Shown: piece after piece, positions 1-10,885 of the stretch | How positions within the stretch are numbered: position 1 is the first letter of the stretch | Layout of the letters: each line of letters begins with the position of its first letter | DNA from: Lunularia cruciata | Taxonomy: Eukaryota > Streptophyta > Marchantiopsida > Lunulariales > Lunulariaceae | DNA length: 64,000 nucleotides | Reading direction: 5' to 3' | Assembly (NCBI GenBank): GCA_948567375.1 | Contig: OX419762.1 | Coordinates: 58,385,034-58,449,033, forward strand | Made by a program: the position numbers and the translations under genes | Notes under the pieces: model-generated | The model's input: only the letters and a program-made list of their open reading frames with translations | Databases searched by the model: none | Told to the model about the DNA's origin: nothing

Positions 1-1283
1 AGAAAGGTTAGGAACAAAGGGTTTCAACTTGGAAACATGAAAGACAGGATGGATACGCATGTGACAAGGTAAGGCAAGTCGATAAGCAACATGAGAGATA
101 ATGTGTGTGATATCAAAGGGTCCTATCCAATTAGGAGCAAGTTTACAAACTTGGGTATCAAGTGGGAGAGGGAGGTTACTAGAGGATAGCATGATTTTAT
201 CACCAACTTCAAAGGTGAGATCACGATGATGATGGTCTGCATATTGTTTTTGGCAATTCTGAGCAACAAGGAGGTGAGATTTGGCTTGTTGGAGAGATTG
301 GGATATAGTGGTCAAGAATGTAGAAGTATGAGGAACCTAAGAGGGAGGGGAGAAAGAAGAGAATCTGGAACAAGCGGATCTTGGCCAAAATTGAGAAAGG
401 AGGGAGAAAATCCAGTGCTTGCCTGTTTGGAATTGTTGTAGGCAAATTCTGCAACTGCAAGACATTCATCCCAGTTGGTATGGTGGACATTGATAAAGGC
501 CTGCAACATATCCTCCAATGTATGATTGGCGTGTTTGGTTTGTCCATCAGTTTGAGGATGATAGGACGTGGACAAAGCAAGCTTAGTGCCGAGTATCTGG
601 AAGAGTGCTTGCCAAAACTTCTCGATAAATCAAGGATCACGGTCGGAGATGAGTACACGTGGCATCCCATGATGCTTGAAGACATTGTCAAAGTAGATTT
701 GCGCTAAGGTTGGAGCATCCAGGCTATCACAGGTTGGTGCCAAGTGGATTTGCTTACTAAGCTTATCCACAAACACCACAATTGCGGTGTGTCCTTGTTT
801 TGTCTTTAGCAAGGATGTGATGAGCTCCAAGCTCACATGCTCCCAACGAGCGGATGGAATGGCAAGTGGTTGAAGGAGTCTACTCGGCTTCTGGTTGCTG
901 GCCTTGTTCCGTTGGCAACTCTCACATGATCGGACAAAGTCTCAAACATCTCATGTCATGTTGGGCCACCACCATTGGCGTTGGAGGGTGCCCAAGGTCT
1001 TGTCCACTCCCATGTGACCAGCTATTGGTAAATCATGGGCTTCTTGAAGGTGCACAAGTTGAAGATCACCTTTGGTTTGAATATAGATCTGGTCTTCATG
1101 GAATAAAAGGCCTTCCTTGAAGGAGAAGGTGTTGTACTCCTTGTCACGTGCTATTAGACGACCGTGTACTATTTGGAAGAAGGGATCTTGTTGTAGAGCT
1201 GATTTAAACTCATTATGGACCTTAGGGTCAATGGACACCGTTGTAATTGCCGCCGTGATGACAAGAAGATCCTTCAAATCAGG
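1..1283 (-). pseudogene. ALPHA integrase, A1, catalytic residues lost, truncated by window
   Basis: The N-terminal zinc-binding module (AGHMGVDKTLGTLQRQWWWPNM followed by a CxxC region) is present around 1010-900. In the catalytic core the first position reads SLELI where A6 reads SLDLI (Asp to Glu). The block around the third position reads GQTKHANHT where A6 reads GQTERANRT (Glu to Lys). The second aspartate (LISDRDP) is kept. Two of three catalytic acids are therefore changed, and this integrase is very likely dead. The GPY/F and chromodomain parts lie at or beyond the window edge. Confidence 0.83.
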
Positions 1284-1950
1284 TCATCGTGATAGAGCAT
1301 CGGGGATGACATGGAACCGACCTGGTTTGTACTCAAGTTTGATGTCAAACAATTGGAGTTGCTTTTCCCATCGATGATGCCGACTCTTCATGTGCTCCAA
1401 GTGTAAGGTCTGCAACAATGGTTTGTGATCAATTCGCATGATCACTTGTTTCCCCAAGAGATAATGCCTCCATACCTTGGTGGCATATACCATTGCAAGT
1501 TGTTCCCCATCTAGAGCAGAGTAATTTATTTCAGCTGTATTTAGTCGGCAAGACACAAAGGCAATAGGATATAGTCCATCTGGAAATTCTTATTGCAACA
1601 CAGCTCCAATCGCAAAGTTAGAAGCATCAAAATCAACCACACAAGGTAGTTGCGGATCATATGGTTGAAGAATGGGTCTTGAAGACACCATATGATTTAA
1701 CTTCTGGAATGCTTCTTCATGCTTGGTGGTCCACTGGAAGCTCAAGTTCTTTCCCAAGAGGTCAGTCAATGGTGCAGCCACGTGAGCATAATAGTGGATG
1801 AACCGCCGGTAAAAACTGGCCAATCCATTGAATGCTCGTACTTCTGTAGCATCCTTCGGGGTAGGCCAATCAATAATGGCCTTGATCTTCTCTTCTTCCA
1901 TCTTGATCCCCTCTGATGAGATCTTATGACCCAAGAAGGTAACCTCCTTT
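1284..1950 (-). pseudogene. ALPHA RNase H, A1
   Basis: The frame shows the RT connection domain (GLASFYRRFIHYYAHVAAPLTDLL) and the RNase H signatures VDFDASNFAIGAVLQ (first catalytic aspartate), a degraded glutamate block (DGEQLAM) and the DHKPLLQTLH region. It ends in GRFHVIPDALSR, the usual hand-over to integrase. A stop near 1590 separates two open pieces. Known role: it degrades the RNA strand of the RNA-DNA hybrid. Confidence 0.84.
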
Positions 1951-2640
1951 TGCCAAAAAGCACACTTTGACTTCTTGCAATAGAAATTCCACTATCGTAG
2001 TCGTTTTAGGACTTCTTGCACATGATTCACGTGTTTTGCCTCTGTCCTGCTATAGACTAGAATATCATCTAAGAACACCACCACGGACCAATCCAATAAT
2101 CCCTCCAACACCCGATGCATCTAATCCATGAAGACTACTGGAGCATTAGTGAGTCCAAAAGGTAGAACTCTCCACTCAAAATCTCTATACCTTGTGCGAA
2201 AGGCAGTCTTTTGCACGTCCTCTCCTTCAATAGGAATTTGCCAATAGCCGCTACAAAGATCTAGCTTGGAAAAGTAGCTTGCTCCACTTAGTTGATCAAG
2301 CAGGTCATCAATCCGAGGCAAGGGATATGCATTCTTCACGGTTTGCTTATTGAGTCCACGGTAATCAATACAGAAACAAAGTCCTCCATCCTTCTTTGGA
2401 ACAAATAGTACCGGTGCTCCCCAAGGAGAGGTACTATGTCATATGAAATCCTTCTCCAACAACTCTGTAAGTGATTTTTGCAACTCCTCCAACTCCTTTG
2501 GTGAGAGCCGATAGATTGGTCTACTCATTGGAGTACTCCCTGGCAATAACTCGATCTTGAAGGGCATACCTCAATCGGAGGGTAATCCCTTTGGCAGATC
2601 ATCTGGAAACACATCTGCAAACTCCTGAACTATCTGATCA
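1950..2640 (-). pseudogene. ALPHA reverse transcriptase, A1
   Basis: Recognisable RT blocks in order are: [10 protein letters not shown] (N-terminal), [10 protein letters not shown] and the [16 protein letters not shown] region, [12 protein letters not shown] (motif A aspartate), [15 protein letters not shown] (motif B), and [13 protein letters not shown] (motif C, here F-L-D-D). Known role: it copies element RNA into cDNA. One stop (near 2445) and frameshifts break the frame. Neighbour order (protease-linker-RT-RNase H) is the standard Ty3/gypsy order. Confidence 0.85.
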
Positions 2641-2649
2641 ACCATTGCT

Positions 2650-2905
2650 TGATGAGGCTCTTGGCCCTCCTCAGATTGTTCTTGTGCAATCTGCTTGACA
2701 CACTCCACAAATACAGACTTATCTTCCTCCAAAGCTTGCTCTATGGCCGCTTCATTAACAAACTTCCCTTCCAGGAACTCATCTCTCTTCCAAGCTTGCT
2801 CTATGGTTGTCTTCTTGGCAAACTCCCCATCTTGGGACTCATCTCCCTTCCAGATTTGCTCTATGGCTACCTTCTCGATAAACTTCCCATCTTGGGACTG
2901 ACTAT
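2650..2905 (-). repeat. Protease-RT linker with three 60 bp coding repeats, A1
   Basis: Between protease and reverse transcriptase the minus strand encodes three consecutive 20-residue units. Each begins S(Q/L)(D/E)GKF and continues with an alternating charged/alanine pattern ending in -E(Q)...DE. The same three units at the same 60 bp period occur in A2, A3 and A6. They are therefore a family character and not a local accident. I know of no described function. They may act as a flexible or helical spacer. Confidence 0.75.
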
Positions 2906-2942
2906 TCTTAGGCGTCTTACTCAGAGGTGCCAGACAACCTAA

Positions 2943-3356
2943 TCAGAAATTTCTACCTTGGTGTTGTACTTGAATTTGTCGTCGGGTCCAATCAAAATGA
3001 ACCTTATGACGTTCAAGCCAAGGTAGACCCAAAATGATATCATAGTGCAGAGGTGCCACTACAAACCTCATACACTCCAAATACTCCTTCCCAATCTTGA
3101 AGGTAACAGGATGTGAGGTGCGGAATGCAGAACCCTTTCTACCATCCGCCATCATCAAACTACTTCCAAACACTGACTTTATAGGAATACCCAATATCTT
3201 TGCTACTTGCATAGACAAGCAATTTTCTGAACTTCCAGAATCAACCAAAATCCTACAACCCCGATTATATATCGTACCTTGCAAGTGAAGCAAACTTGCA
3301 TAGGTCAAGCTTTCAATCCCATTGGAACTAATCAAGCTCCCAATAGGCGGCTCCAA
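2943..3356 (-). pseudogene. ALPHA aspartic protease, A1
   Basis: This open frame of about 137 codons follows gag. It carries the retropepsin active site LVDSGSS about 37 residues in, and the C-terminal hydrophobic motif IILGLPWLERH. Known family role: it cleaves the Gag-Pol polyprotein inside virus-like particles. The DSG triad is intact in this copy, although the element as a whole is broken. Confidence 0.82.
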
Positions 3357-3382
3357 ATCTCATATTGGGATTCTTTGTTTCC

Positions 3383-4260
3383 CTAAACTTTTTGTTCCAC
3401 AAACTCCATCTGGGCAACTTGTTGAGGTTGCCCATTCCTAAGTGGACATTCAGCAATGCGATGTCCAACTTGGCAACAATAAAAGCAACCTCTATTTTGT
3501 TGTAATCTTTCTTTATCTGCTGTGCCAAGTGGTCTTTGTTGGATAGCATCAATCTCCATTGGTACTAGTTCTTCCACTCGTGGTACTGGTAGGCTTTGTG
3601 TAGGTCGAGGTCGAGACCAAGTTGTCACAACCAAGGAATCAAAATGCTCAGCCAATTGCATGGCTTCTTCTATGTTTTGTGGCTCCCGCATGGTCACCTC
3701 CAATTTGGTTTGTGACTTCAATCCTCGCACAAATCGATCCAGAACTTCACCTTCTTGGATATCTAGAATTTGCATGATGATGTTCTAAAATTGTGTGATG
3801 TAGCTTCTCACTAAGCCAATCTGCCTCAACTCTGCCAATTTATCCCGCGTGGCTCGGGTGGCATTTATAGTTTGAAATCAACCAAGTATTGCATCCTTGA
3901 ATTCTGCCCATGTCAAAATCGGTGTAACAATTTGTCATTCAGCTCTTTCTACTCGGAATTGCCACCAAAGTTTTGCCATGCCATCCAATTGGCTAAAAGC
4001 CAAGAGAATTTATTTCCGCTCGTCTTGAAGATTGGTGGCTTCAAAGTAACGTTCGCAATCAAACGCAAAATTCTCCACTGTGCCTGGAAGATTCTTGCCT
4101 TCAAACACCTTGGATTTCAGAAATCAAATGCAATTTTCTCCATCTCGAACTGGCGCTTTGTCTATCTGTTCTTGTCGTTGTTGGTCTTGTTCATCCACAA
4201 TCGAGTAAGATGCTCAATTTGTTGTTGCATTGCAAGGATAACATCCGGTATTGTTGCCAT
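3383..4260 (-). pseudogene. ALPHA gag (capsid/nucleocapsid), A1, degraded
   Basis: The start codon is taken at 4260, about 270 bp inside the 5' LTR, because all ALPHA copies share the opening residues MxxIPDxILAMQQQIEHLT there. That opening is a short helical, glutamine-rich segment. The middle region (ERYFEAT...GVAKLWW...RDKLAELRQIGSMRSYIT in the better A6 copy) resembles the retrotransposon gag domain. Near the C-terminus is a CCHC zinc knuckle, CFYCCQVGHRIAEC, at about 3500-3450, as expected for RNA-packaging nucleocapsid. A1 has several in-frame stops upstream of 3790, so this copy is a pseudogene. Confidence 0.8.
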
Positions 4261-4518
4261 TGCTACTACTCTATTTTACTACACTCAATTTATCTAGTTG
4301 ATTAAAACATAGATACAACACGTCCACCGTTCTCCATAAGTTACAACTGGAAGTATCAAGGGTTCCTCTGACACGGTGATCATGTGTAGAAAATCCTGCC
4401 CAAAGCGCGAGGTGATGAATTGTGTGAAACGATGCTTTGGTAATATCTGGACATGAAAGTCCCAATGGTTTGGTGGAAGTGGATTTGGTGGTCCATAAAT
4501 TCCATCCATCCCATTCCT

Positions 4519-4530
4519 GCTCTGATACCA
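4519..4530 (-). other. Primer binding site, tRNA-iMet type (A1)
   Basis: One base inside the 5' LTR, the minus strand reads TGGTATCAGAGC. This is the plant initiator-methionine tRNA primer site used by many Ty3/gypsy and Ty1/copia elements. It fixes the element's orientation. Confidence 0.88.
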
Positions 4531-4531
4531 A

Positions 4532-4954
4532 TGTAAAAGACCGAAACCAAGGAGAGAAATAGGAGAATGGAAATTCACATTGGGACACTTGAATGAGGGA
4601 AAACTCCAAATGCCTAGCATGAGCTTCGGTCTTGGTATTTATAAGTAGCATACAAGACCCTTGAAGCTTCTGAAGAAGCTTCCTTGAGCCGCTTTCTTGG
4701 AGTGCAAGCCAAGTTAACTAGGAAGCTTCTCAAGAAGCTTCCTTCTAGAAGCCGCCTACTTGGCGTGCAAGCTAAGCTAGTTAGAAGCTTCTAGAAGCTT
4801 CCTTCTAGAAGCTACCTGCTTAGGGTGCAAGTTAACTAGTTGGGAAGCTTCCTAAGAAGCTTCTTAGATGCTTCAAGAATATTCTAGGCTATTTTGTCTT
4901 ATTCTCTACTTCGTAAGCCCGACTAACTTTGTCACTTAACTCCATATTGTTACA
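4532..4954 (-). repeat. 5' LTR of ALPHA copy A1
   Basis: This is a 423 bp LTR with TG...CA ends (plus strand TGTAAAAG...TTGTTACA). It has the same length and sequence pattern as the A6 LTRs at 50344 and 55556. Read on the minus strand, its U3 holds a three-unit heat-shock element (TTCAAGAATATTC near 4870), then repeated GAAGCTTC blocks. The TATA box is degenerate here (TATTTATAAG on the plus strand, near 4637). Confidence 0.93.
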
Positions 4955-5270
4955 GTACCCAACCATCCCCAAAAGGTGGCATAACTTTGTCAAGCTTGAA
5001 GGAAATGGAAGGTCTATGATTTTGCTCACCTTCTTAGGATCAACCGCTATGCCATCCTTGGAGATGATGTGCCCCAAAGTAGACCTTCTTCACATCCAAA
5101 AATGCACTTCTCTATGTTGAGTGATGCATTTGCCTCATCCAAGCATTGCAAGACCTTGATTAGGTGCTCAAAGTGCTCCTCTTCTTCATGTAGATGTTCA
5201 ATGCATAAGCCTTGTTGGAAAATGAGAAAATGAACCTCCTATAGTACAAGGAGGTCTTAAGCTTTTGATT
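4955..5270 (-). pseudogene. BETA reverse transcriptase fragment with inverted segment order, B1
   Basis: The minus strand encodes the RT palm/thumb sequence GHIISKDGIAVDPKKVSKI and SLTKLCHLLGMVGY, matching B2 at 42070-42240. Next to it (5180-5260) is the segment that in B2 lies on the other side of this block (compare 42005-42070: NKAYALTIYMKK). In B1 the order of the two segments is exchanged relative to B2. The frame is broken. Confidence 0.68.
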
Positions 5271-6020
5271 TACCTCTCCTAACTCCTATCGTTGCATTAC
5301 ATTGATCTTGAGATCTGCCAATTGCTCCATGATAGTTTGAAAAGGATCTTTTGGCAAAAATACAAGGCTAGGAGCAACTATTACTTGTGGTGCCACCCTT
5401 GCCTCCAAAGGATCAAAAAGCCCGCTATATTTTTAGATTTTTAGAGGATACACAACCTTCTTTAGCACCAAATCACTCTCATCCCCTTCCAAACTCTCCT
5501 CCATACAAATTGCAATCTTGATAGCTTCTACCTTACAAGAAAGTTTCTCATATCTCACCTTGTTTCAAATTTGTGGTTTCAACCCTCTCACAAAATTCTT
5601 GGTGAGAATGGCTCCTATCCCAATCATAGTAGTCTCCACATCATCCCCACTCTTCCTCAATGCTATGTACAATCTAGAATCTAGCTTCTACACTCTTTCT
5701 ACATAAACTCTCACTTTCTCTCTATCTCCTTGTTTGAGGAAGGTAACCTCACCCATCAATCTCTCATAACTCTCATTTGGAAGAAAGTTCTCAATGAGTG
5801 CTAAATTCAAACTCTCCAAAGACTTCTCTTGCACATCTCTCCTCTATTTCTTTTGGTATTCTAACTCATACCATGTAAGAACTACATCTTCAAAGAAATC
5901 TGGTAATAGTGATGCCCACTCATTCTTCCTCCTCTCATTTTTTCCTATGCAAGCCCTCTTGAAAGCTCTCACAAAAACCTCCACATTCTCTCCATTCTTG
6001 CCAAAGAAAACTGAAAATTT
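5270..6020 (-). pseudogene. BETA gag, B1, degraded
   Basis: Minus-strand sequence parallels B2 gag (44967-43456) block by block. Shared blocks include the region corresponding to SLIEKFLLDESYERLMSEVTFLKQGD, the ESRFCIVLRKGGDDVETT block, and the EQLADLEINV block near 5320. No long open frame survives. The piece carrying the zinc knuckle in B2 is missing here because the homology stops at about 5270. Confidence 0.65.
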
Positions 6021-6266
6021 TCCAATCTTAGCCTCCTCATTACCTTAGCCCTAAAACCTAAACCCGTACCTTAGCGTCATATATATATATACCCTATAAC
6101 TAATAGAGTATATACATGACTAGCACCATTTGAGAGTAGTCCACTTTAGGTGTTACAAAGGGTTTAGGTTGCTCCATGATTTCTATGGCATAATCAAATC
6201 CAAAGATGCAAATTAAGTGAACTCTCATGGATATTTTTTCCATCAATTAAAAACTTATCTCCATCA

Positions 6267-6766
6267 TTAATCTTGAGATTTTCTTGATGAAGGTGGTAGT
6301 TTCTCTATAGCTATACTATGACTCTCTACAAGATCTTTTGCCAAGCTCTCCAACAATGTTATTTCTCCTATACACTCATGGTTCTTTGAAAGTCTTTCCA
6401 CTCCAAAAACCTCACACAACTCCTTGGTCCTAGATCCCCTCCCTCCCAATCTTGGTGAAGAAGGTCCAACATGCAATCCCAAGTCAAGTAAGCCTCTCCT
6501 TTCTCTCAATCTCTTGCTCTCAAGACTCAATAGCATGAACTTTCCTTGTGTTCTTTCTCTCCACATAAGAAGCATTTAGTATCACTCTGTCTTCTAAATG
6601 GGGAAGCCCTTTGAAACCTCTCAACACTCTCTTCAAATTCTACTCTAAACTTTCTTTTCTTCAAATCAGTCACTACTATCAATTCAACGTCTCGAGGAAC
6701 CTTAAATAACCTTAATTTCAACTCATGATTGCCTTCCATGCTCATGAGATGAGTCAAAATACTCAA
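6267..6766 (-). pseudogene. BETA extra ORF upstream of gag, CCHC type, B1
   Basis: Two overlapping open frames together match the single 157-codon ORF of B2 (45203-45676). They contain the zinc knuckle CFLCGEKEHKESSC and the downstream blocks SKRLRERRGLLDLGLHVGPSSPRLGGR and TKELCEVFGVE. A frameshift near 6550 splits them. Conservation in two BETA copies shows it is part of the element. Its function is unknown. The CCHC suggests nucleic-acid binding. Confidence 0.65.
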
Positions 6767-7594
6767 ACATACTTTTAGTTGAACTTACACTCCTCATTCA
6801 TGAGAGATAAAATCTCTTGAAATGAGCCCTCTTCTCAATGTCAACCAATTCTCCCACATGTTACCTCTCATACCTTTGAAAATTTTCACACTAGATCAAT
6901 ACTCTAGATTGTCTCTAGATTGTTTCATCTCTTTTCATTAAGTCATTTGGCCTAGGCATCTCTCTATTTAGCATATATACATTAGTATGAAAACCACCCA
7001 CTTCACTTTAAGAAGTCATAACTTCTGGTGCAAGAACAATCTCTCTCTAATTCTTGTGCCAAAAGGTAGGATATTATGCACTAAAGTTTGATAGAGAGTT
7101 TCAAAACAATCCAATGGAAAAAGAATAAATGATAAACTTTGTACAAAATTCCAGAGAGCATGCAGTTTGTGGGAACAATTTACCCTATTACCTTCCAAAA
7201 CTTCTAGCTCATGGCATGTAGTAACCCTTACAATAATTTCAAATCTCCCACCTAAAAGTTAATCTGAGCTATGTAATAATATAAAATTTCCAGGTCCAGA
7301 TCTAAAATTTGAGGTTTTACCCAAAATCATCATAATCTCCAAAATCTGTAATCCATCTCACACAATCTCTCCAAATCCTCTCATGTGTATAGTATGTATA
7401 ATTTTATCTTTAAAATATTAAAATGAACTTTAGGGTATACAAATGTGTCCAATTTATCTAACATTAGTTCAGCCCTCTCTTCCCCTAATGTTTTCTCCAA
7501 GTGAGCTCCCATAGCCTCCTTCTCTCTAATATAGAATTGTATGCAAAACATTATCTTACCTTCTAGAGATGTCATGGTAATGGAACCAAAAATG
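6767..7594 (-). other. BETA leader between 5' LTR and first ORF, B1
   Basis: No open frame is supported here. The sequence parallels 45680-46263 of B2, including the LTR-proximal minus-strand stretch CATTTTTGGTTCYATTNCC. That stretch occupies the primer-binding-site position, but I cannot match it to a tRNA. Confidence 0.55.
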
Positions 7595-8245
7595 TGAGAT
7601 GACTTGTCTCTCACTCAAGATGAACCTTTGATAGCTATTAAGGTAGTGCATCATGTACTTAGAAGGCAAGGAGCCCCAATTCCATCACACTCCTCCAAGG
7701 CTAGAACTCCAAGACTCAAGATATTGCTCACTAGAGAAATCAATGAGATAGAGATAGTTGCAAATGAAAGGATGATGAGTACCTCCTCACCCCTAGCTTA
7801 TATACTTGTGAAAAAGTTACATACCAAAGTTACTAATTAAAATAGTAATTCAATTTACTAGGCTAAAAGTCAAATAAAGTCAAAAGTCCTATGGATAGGT
7901 GGTCTTATTCTCACATACCAACTAAGTCAAGATTCCTTCCTTCCTTCCTTGAACTATAGAAAAATTCTACACCAACAAGGCTTGTGGACCCAAGAGCTCT
8001 CAACCCTTTCCTCAAAGTCAAATAACTAAAAATAATACCAAGTCAGTACACTAGAAGACAAAATAGTGATGCTCACTCTTTTCCCTTCCTCTAGAATAAG
8101 GTCAAGCTTCATCTTAGAATTGACTCTAGCTAATCATGAACAACGTAGAAGCTTAGATAAATTCCACATGGATAATATTTCTCCACTATTTGCAATACCA
8201 AACTTAATATCCTTATAAAGCATACATGCATCAATGGGTGTTACA
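7595..8245 (-). repeat. 5' LTR of BETA copy B1
   Basis: This 651 bp LTR is bounded by TGAG... and ...GGTGTTACA on the plus strand, as in B2. The minus strand has a TATA-like GTATATAAGC near 7795-7810, at the same place as the GTATATAAATGAGG of B2. A short (TTCC)n run lies near 7932-7945. Confidence 0.8.
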
Positions 8246-8853
8246 AGACTTAGAAGATAAATAACCTAACTCCATCAGACTCCTCCAAGGCTAAAGCTCT
8301 AATGCACCTCCAAGACTCAAGACATTACTCATTAAAGATTTTAATGAGAGAGAGATTGTTACAAATGCAAGGATAATGAGTACTTCCTTACCCCTTATTT
8401 ATATACTTGTGAAATAGTTACATATCAAAGTTACTAATTATTAGAGTAACTCAACTTACTAAACTAAAATCCATATTCATAGAATAATCCCATGAGTATC
8501 TAGTCTTATCATGACCCAACAACTAAATCAAGGACTCCTTCACATAGGTTGTCCTTTGACTATAGAAAATTTACACCAAAAAAGCTTATAGGCCCAAAAG
8601 TTCTCAACTCTTTCCTCAAAGCCAAACACTTAAGAATAATGTGAAGTCAATACATTTAAATCCAAATTAGTAATGATCACTCTTTTCTACTTCCTCTAAA
8701 GTAGATTCACCTCCATCATGGCTATAACTAACTCTAGCTAATTATAGATATTGTAGACGATTGGCTAAACTCCATATTAATAATATCTCTAAACTACTTG
8801 CAATATTAAACTTAATACTCCCATAGAGAATACATGAACCAATGGGTGTTATA
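8246..8853 (-). repeat. Older, diverged BETA LTR (right part)
   Basis: The sequence aligns to the BETA LTR from its ACTTAGAAG segment through to the end ...AATGGGTGTTATA. It lacks the first ~75 bp, which should lie left of B1 outside the window. B1 therefore inserted into a pre-existing BETA LTR. No BETA internal sequence follows at 8854, so this is either a solo LTR or the outer edge of a 5' LTR. Confidence 0.72.
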
Positions 8854-9420
8854 ATTACTTGGTCATGTATTTCCAACCCAATATCACCTAATCAAACTTA
8901 AAATTTAAATAAAATGCCAAACAAGCCAAATCACCCGTATCACTTCCCAAAATGGTGCACTTGTTATTTTTTATCCACTCCCTTGGATTGCCCCAAAGTT
9001 TGTCTTGATTTTGGGGTTTCTCACTCCAAATTTCTTATGATACCACTGGTGACCCAAAATCCCAATTCCATAGAAGGAAAGTGAGGCTCAACTTTGACAA
9101 TACCTCTTCCCTAGCTTGCATGTCCCACTTATCAATCAAAGGATTGCAAAGAGTCAAAGACTTTGCCTTCTTGGATAGCATTCTCTTATTGACCATTGTG
9201 TTTGATCTTCACTCACTTGGTACCCACCTAAAGAACAAAGCATTACTCATTCAACTTTCCTTTGTAAATACTTCAACTTAGTTACTCTTGACAAGATTAA
9301 ATCAACTCTTAGTGTGTATTTGCTAAGTGGAAATAGTGAATTTATGGTTCATTTCTTTCTCACATCAATCCTCATTAGTTGACCATTCTATTTCTTCATG
9401 TGAGAAATGATTGGTTAGGT
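8854..9420. other. AT-rich stretch, no gene recognised
   Basis: I see no convincing coding region on either strand. A minus-strand GTGGTATCATAAG near 9036-9048 faintly resembles a mutated tRNA-iMet primer site, which could mean a decayed element. No LTR could be paired with it. Confidence 0.4.
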
Positions 9421-9689
9421 AAAATCATTTCATATATATTTAACATAATTTTAACACCTTACTAGAAGAATGTAAAAATATTGTATAGGGAGGTCCAATC
9501 AACTAGTTCCCATGTCTCACACAAACATTATTAGCTTCTAGTGAGCTTTTGTATAAGTAAAAGCATTTCATTTATATATAACATGAGTTTAACACTACCT
9601 TACTAGGAGAATGTAAAAATATTGTATAGGAAGGTCCAATCCATGTATCATGCAAACAACATTAGATTCTAGTGAGCTTTGTATAAGAT
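9421..9689. repeat. Tandem duplication, two ~135 bp units
   Basis: Two adjacent diverged copies (about 9421-9558 and 9559-9689) share AAAAxCATTTCAT, GAATGTAAAAATATTGTATAGG, AGGTCCAATC and TTCTAGTGAGCTTTTGTATAAG in the same order. No coding potential is evident. Confidence 0.75.
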
Positions 9690-10885
9690 AAACTAACTAG
9701 TAATAAATACTTTAAATTATGGTTCTCCTTAATAAAAATTTTATGTGATATTTGTAGAAAGGAATGTATAGCATAATATCCCATCTATATGCCCACAAAG
9801 CTTCAACTTAATATTTGTGTAGAATAAGACAATCTATTTCTCATCATTCAAAAGATATATTTCTTGGCTTGTTCACTCTATGAAATATATATAGAATTAC
9901 CTATAATATATTTTATTCTCTTTATTCTAAAATACAAGTTAATCACAATGCATCTTTTGCATAGAATTTGTTGTAATTAAATTCCCTAATCAATGGAAGT
10001 AAGAGATTCTCCCAACATTTCAATTTAGCTTCTAGATATCACATTGCAAAGACCTACTTGTGCCATCTAATAAGTATTTCCTTTACATCTATGTGCATGT
10101 TATCCACCATGATTGTATGGTTTGTTGTAACAAGGAGTTTGAGCATTGTATCATATCCATGAAGAAGTACCATATGGACCAAAATAGGAAGTTATTTTGG
10201 GAGGAATATCAATAAGAATATCCCAATCAAAATTACTGAAAAATATTTTTATAGAAGATCTGCTTTAATTCTATGGCTAATGAGCAATATAAAGGAGTAC
10301 ATTCAATAAGAGCACTAAAGCCACACCATAAGACAACAATGCACATCAAGAGTTCACTATTTTCTAAGTATTGACTGTATTTGAAAATCACAAAGTGTAT
10401 CCTTAGCACTAGACTCATCAATTCTACTTCTATCATAATGTGTATCCTCCATGACAAATGTCTGTTTCACATTTATCATGAAGGAACAAACTTGTTGAGG
10501 TTCTATTTCATTTGTGAATTGTTTGCAATGAGCCATTATGAAAAATTGTCTTAGGATATTTGTAAGCTCATCTTAAGTCCTTGCATATTGAATGTTGAGA
10601 AAAAAAACCTTGTGGCAATGTTAACTATCTTACTTGTAGTATTCAAATTTTTTTGGAAATTTCTTTCCTTTTGTTGATTTTATCTCCATAATGGGAGTTT
10701 TCATGTGTTTGGAGAGCACTTCTTCATTATATATTAATATTTGGAGTAATATTCTTACTCTTGAAAATACTCATCTATGAATGGTGTGGTATTACATGAA
10801 GATCAAGTTAGAATCTCAACGGTAAAATTGGCAAAGGGTGTTGACATAGAAATTATTAAGTGGTAACCTCCTACTAGAACACAAG
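9690..10885. other. AT-rich stretch, no gene recognised
   Basis: Only short open frames occur here. None shows a motif I recognise, and none has a neighbour relationship that would support it as a gene. Confidence 0.4.

Larger units (their letters stand above)
1..4954 (-). mobile_element. ALPHA chromovirus copy A1 (Ty3/gypsy), 3' end outside window
   Basis: This is a minus-strand LTR retrotransposon whose 5' LTR lies at the right (4532-4954). Reading leftward, a tRNA-iMet primer site is followed by gag, protease, a repeat linker, reverse transcriptase, RNase H and integrase. The left edge of the window cuts the element between the integrase core and the chromodomain, so the 3' LTR is not seen. 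The right edge abuts BETA reverse-transcriptase sequence at 4955, so A1 is inserted in B1. The target duplication should begin GTACC on the right, but its partner is outside the window. Many stops and frameshifts mark it as non-autonomous today. Family assignment rests on near-identity with A6. Confidence 0.93.
4955..8245 (-). mobile_element. BETA Ty3/gypsy copy B1, left part outside window
   Basis: This minus-strand element is related to the full-length B2 copy at 39439. Its 5' LTR is 7595-8245. Reading leftward there is a leader, an extra zinc-knuckle ORF, gag, and a scrambled and shortened piece of reverse transcriptase. A1 is inserted at 4954/4955. Protease and most of RT are missing between gag and the RT fragment, so B1 had an internal deletion or rearrangement. 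It sits inside an older BETA LTR (8246-8853). Confidence 0.82.

Noticed and set aside
4670-4880. Regular GAAGCTTC repeats considered as a CRISPR-like or satellite array
   Set aside because: The repeats lie inside retrotransposon LTRs, spacers are themselves conserved between copies, and the positions fit promoter elements.
6080-6100. AT dinucleotide run as a functional element
   Set aside because: It is an ordinary microsatellite near the BETA gag start and is absent from the B2 equivalent.
9030-9060. Possible tRNA-iMet primer site in the 8854-9420 stretch
   Set aside because: The match is imperfect, and no LTR ends or coding blocks could be paired with it.
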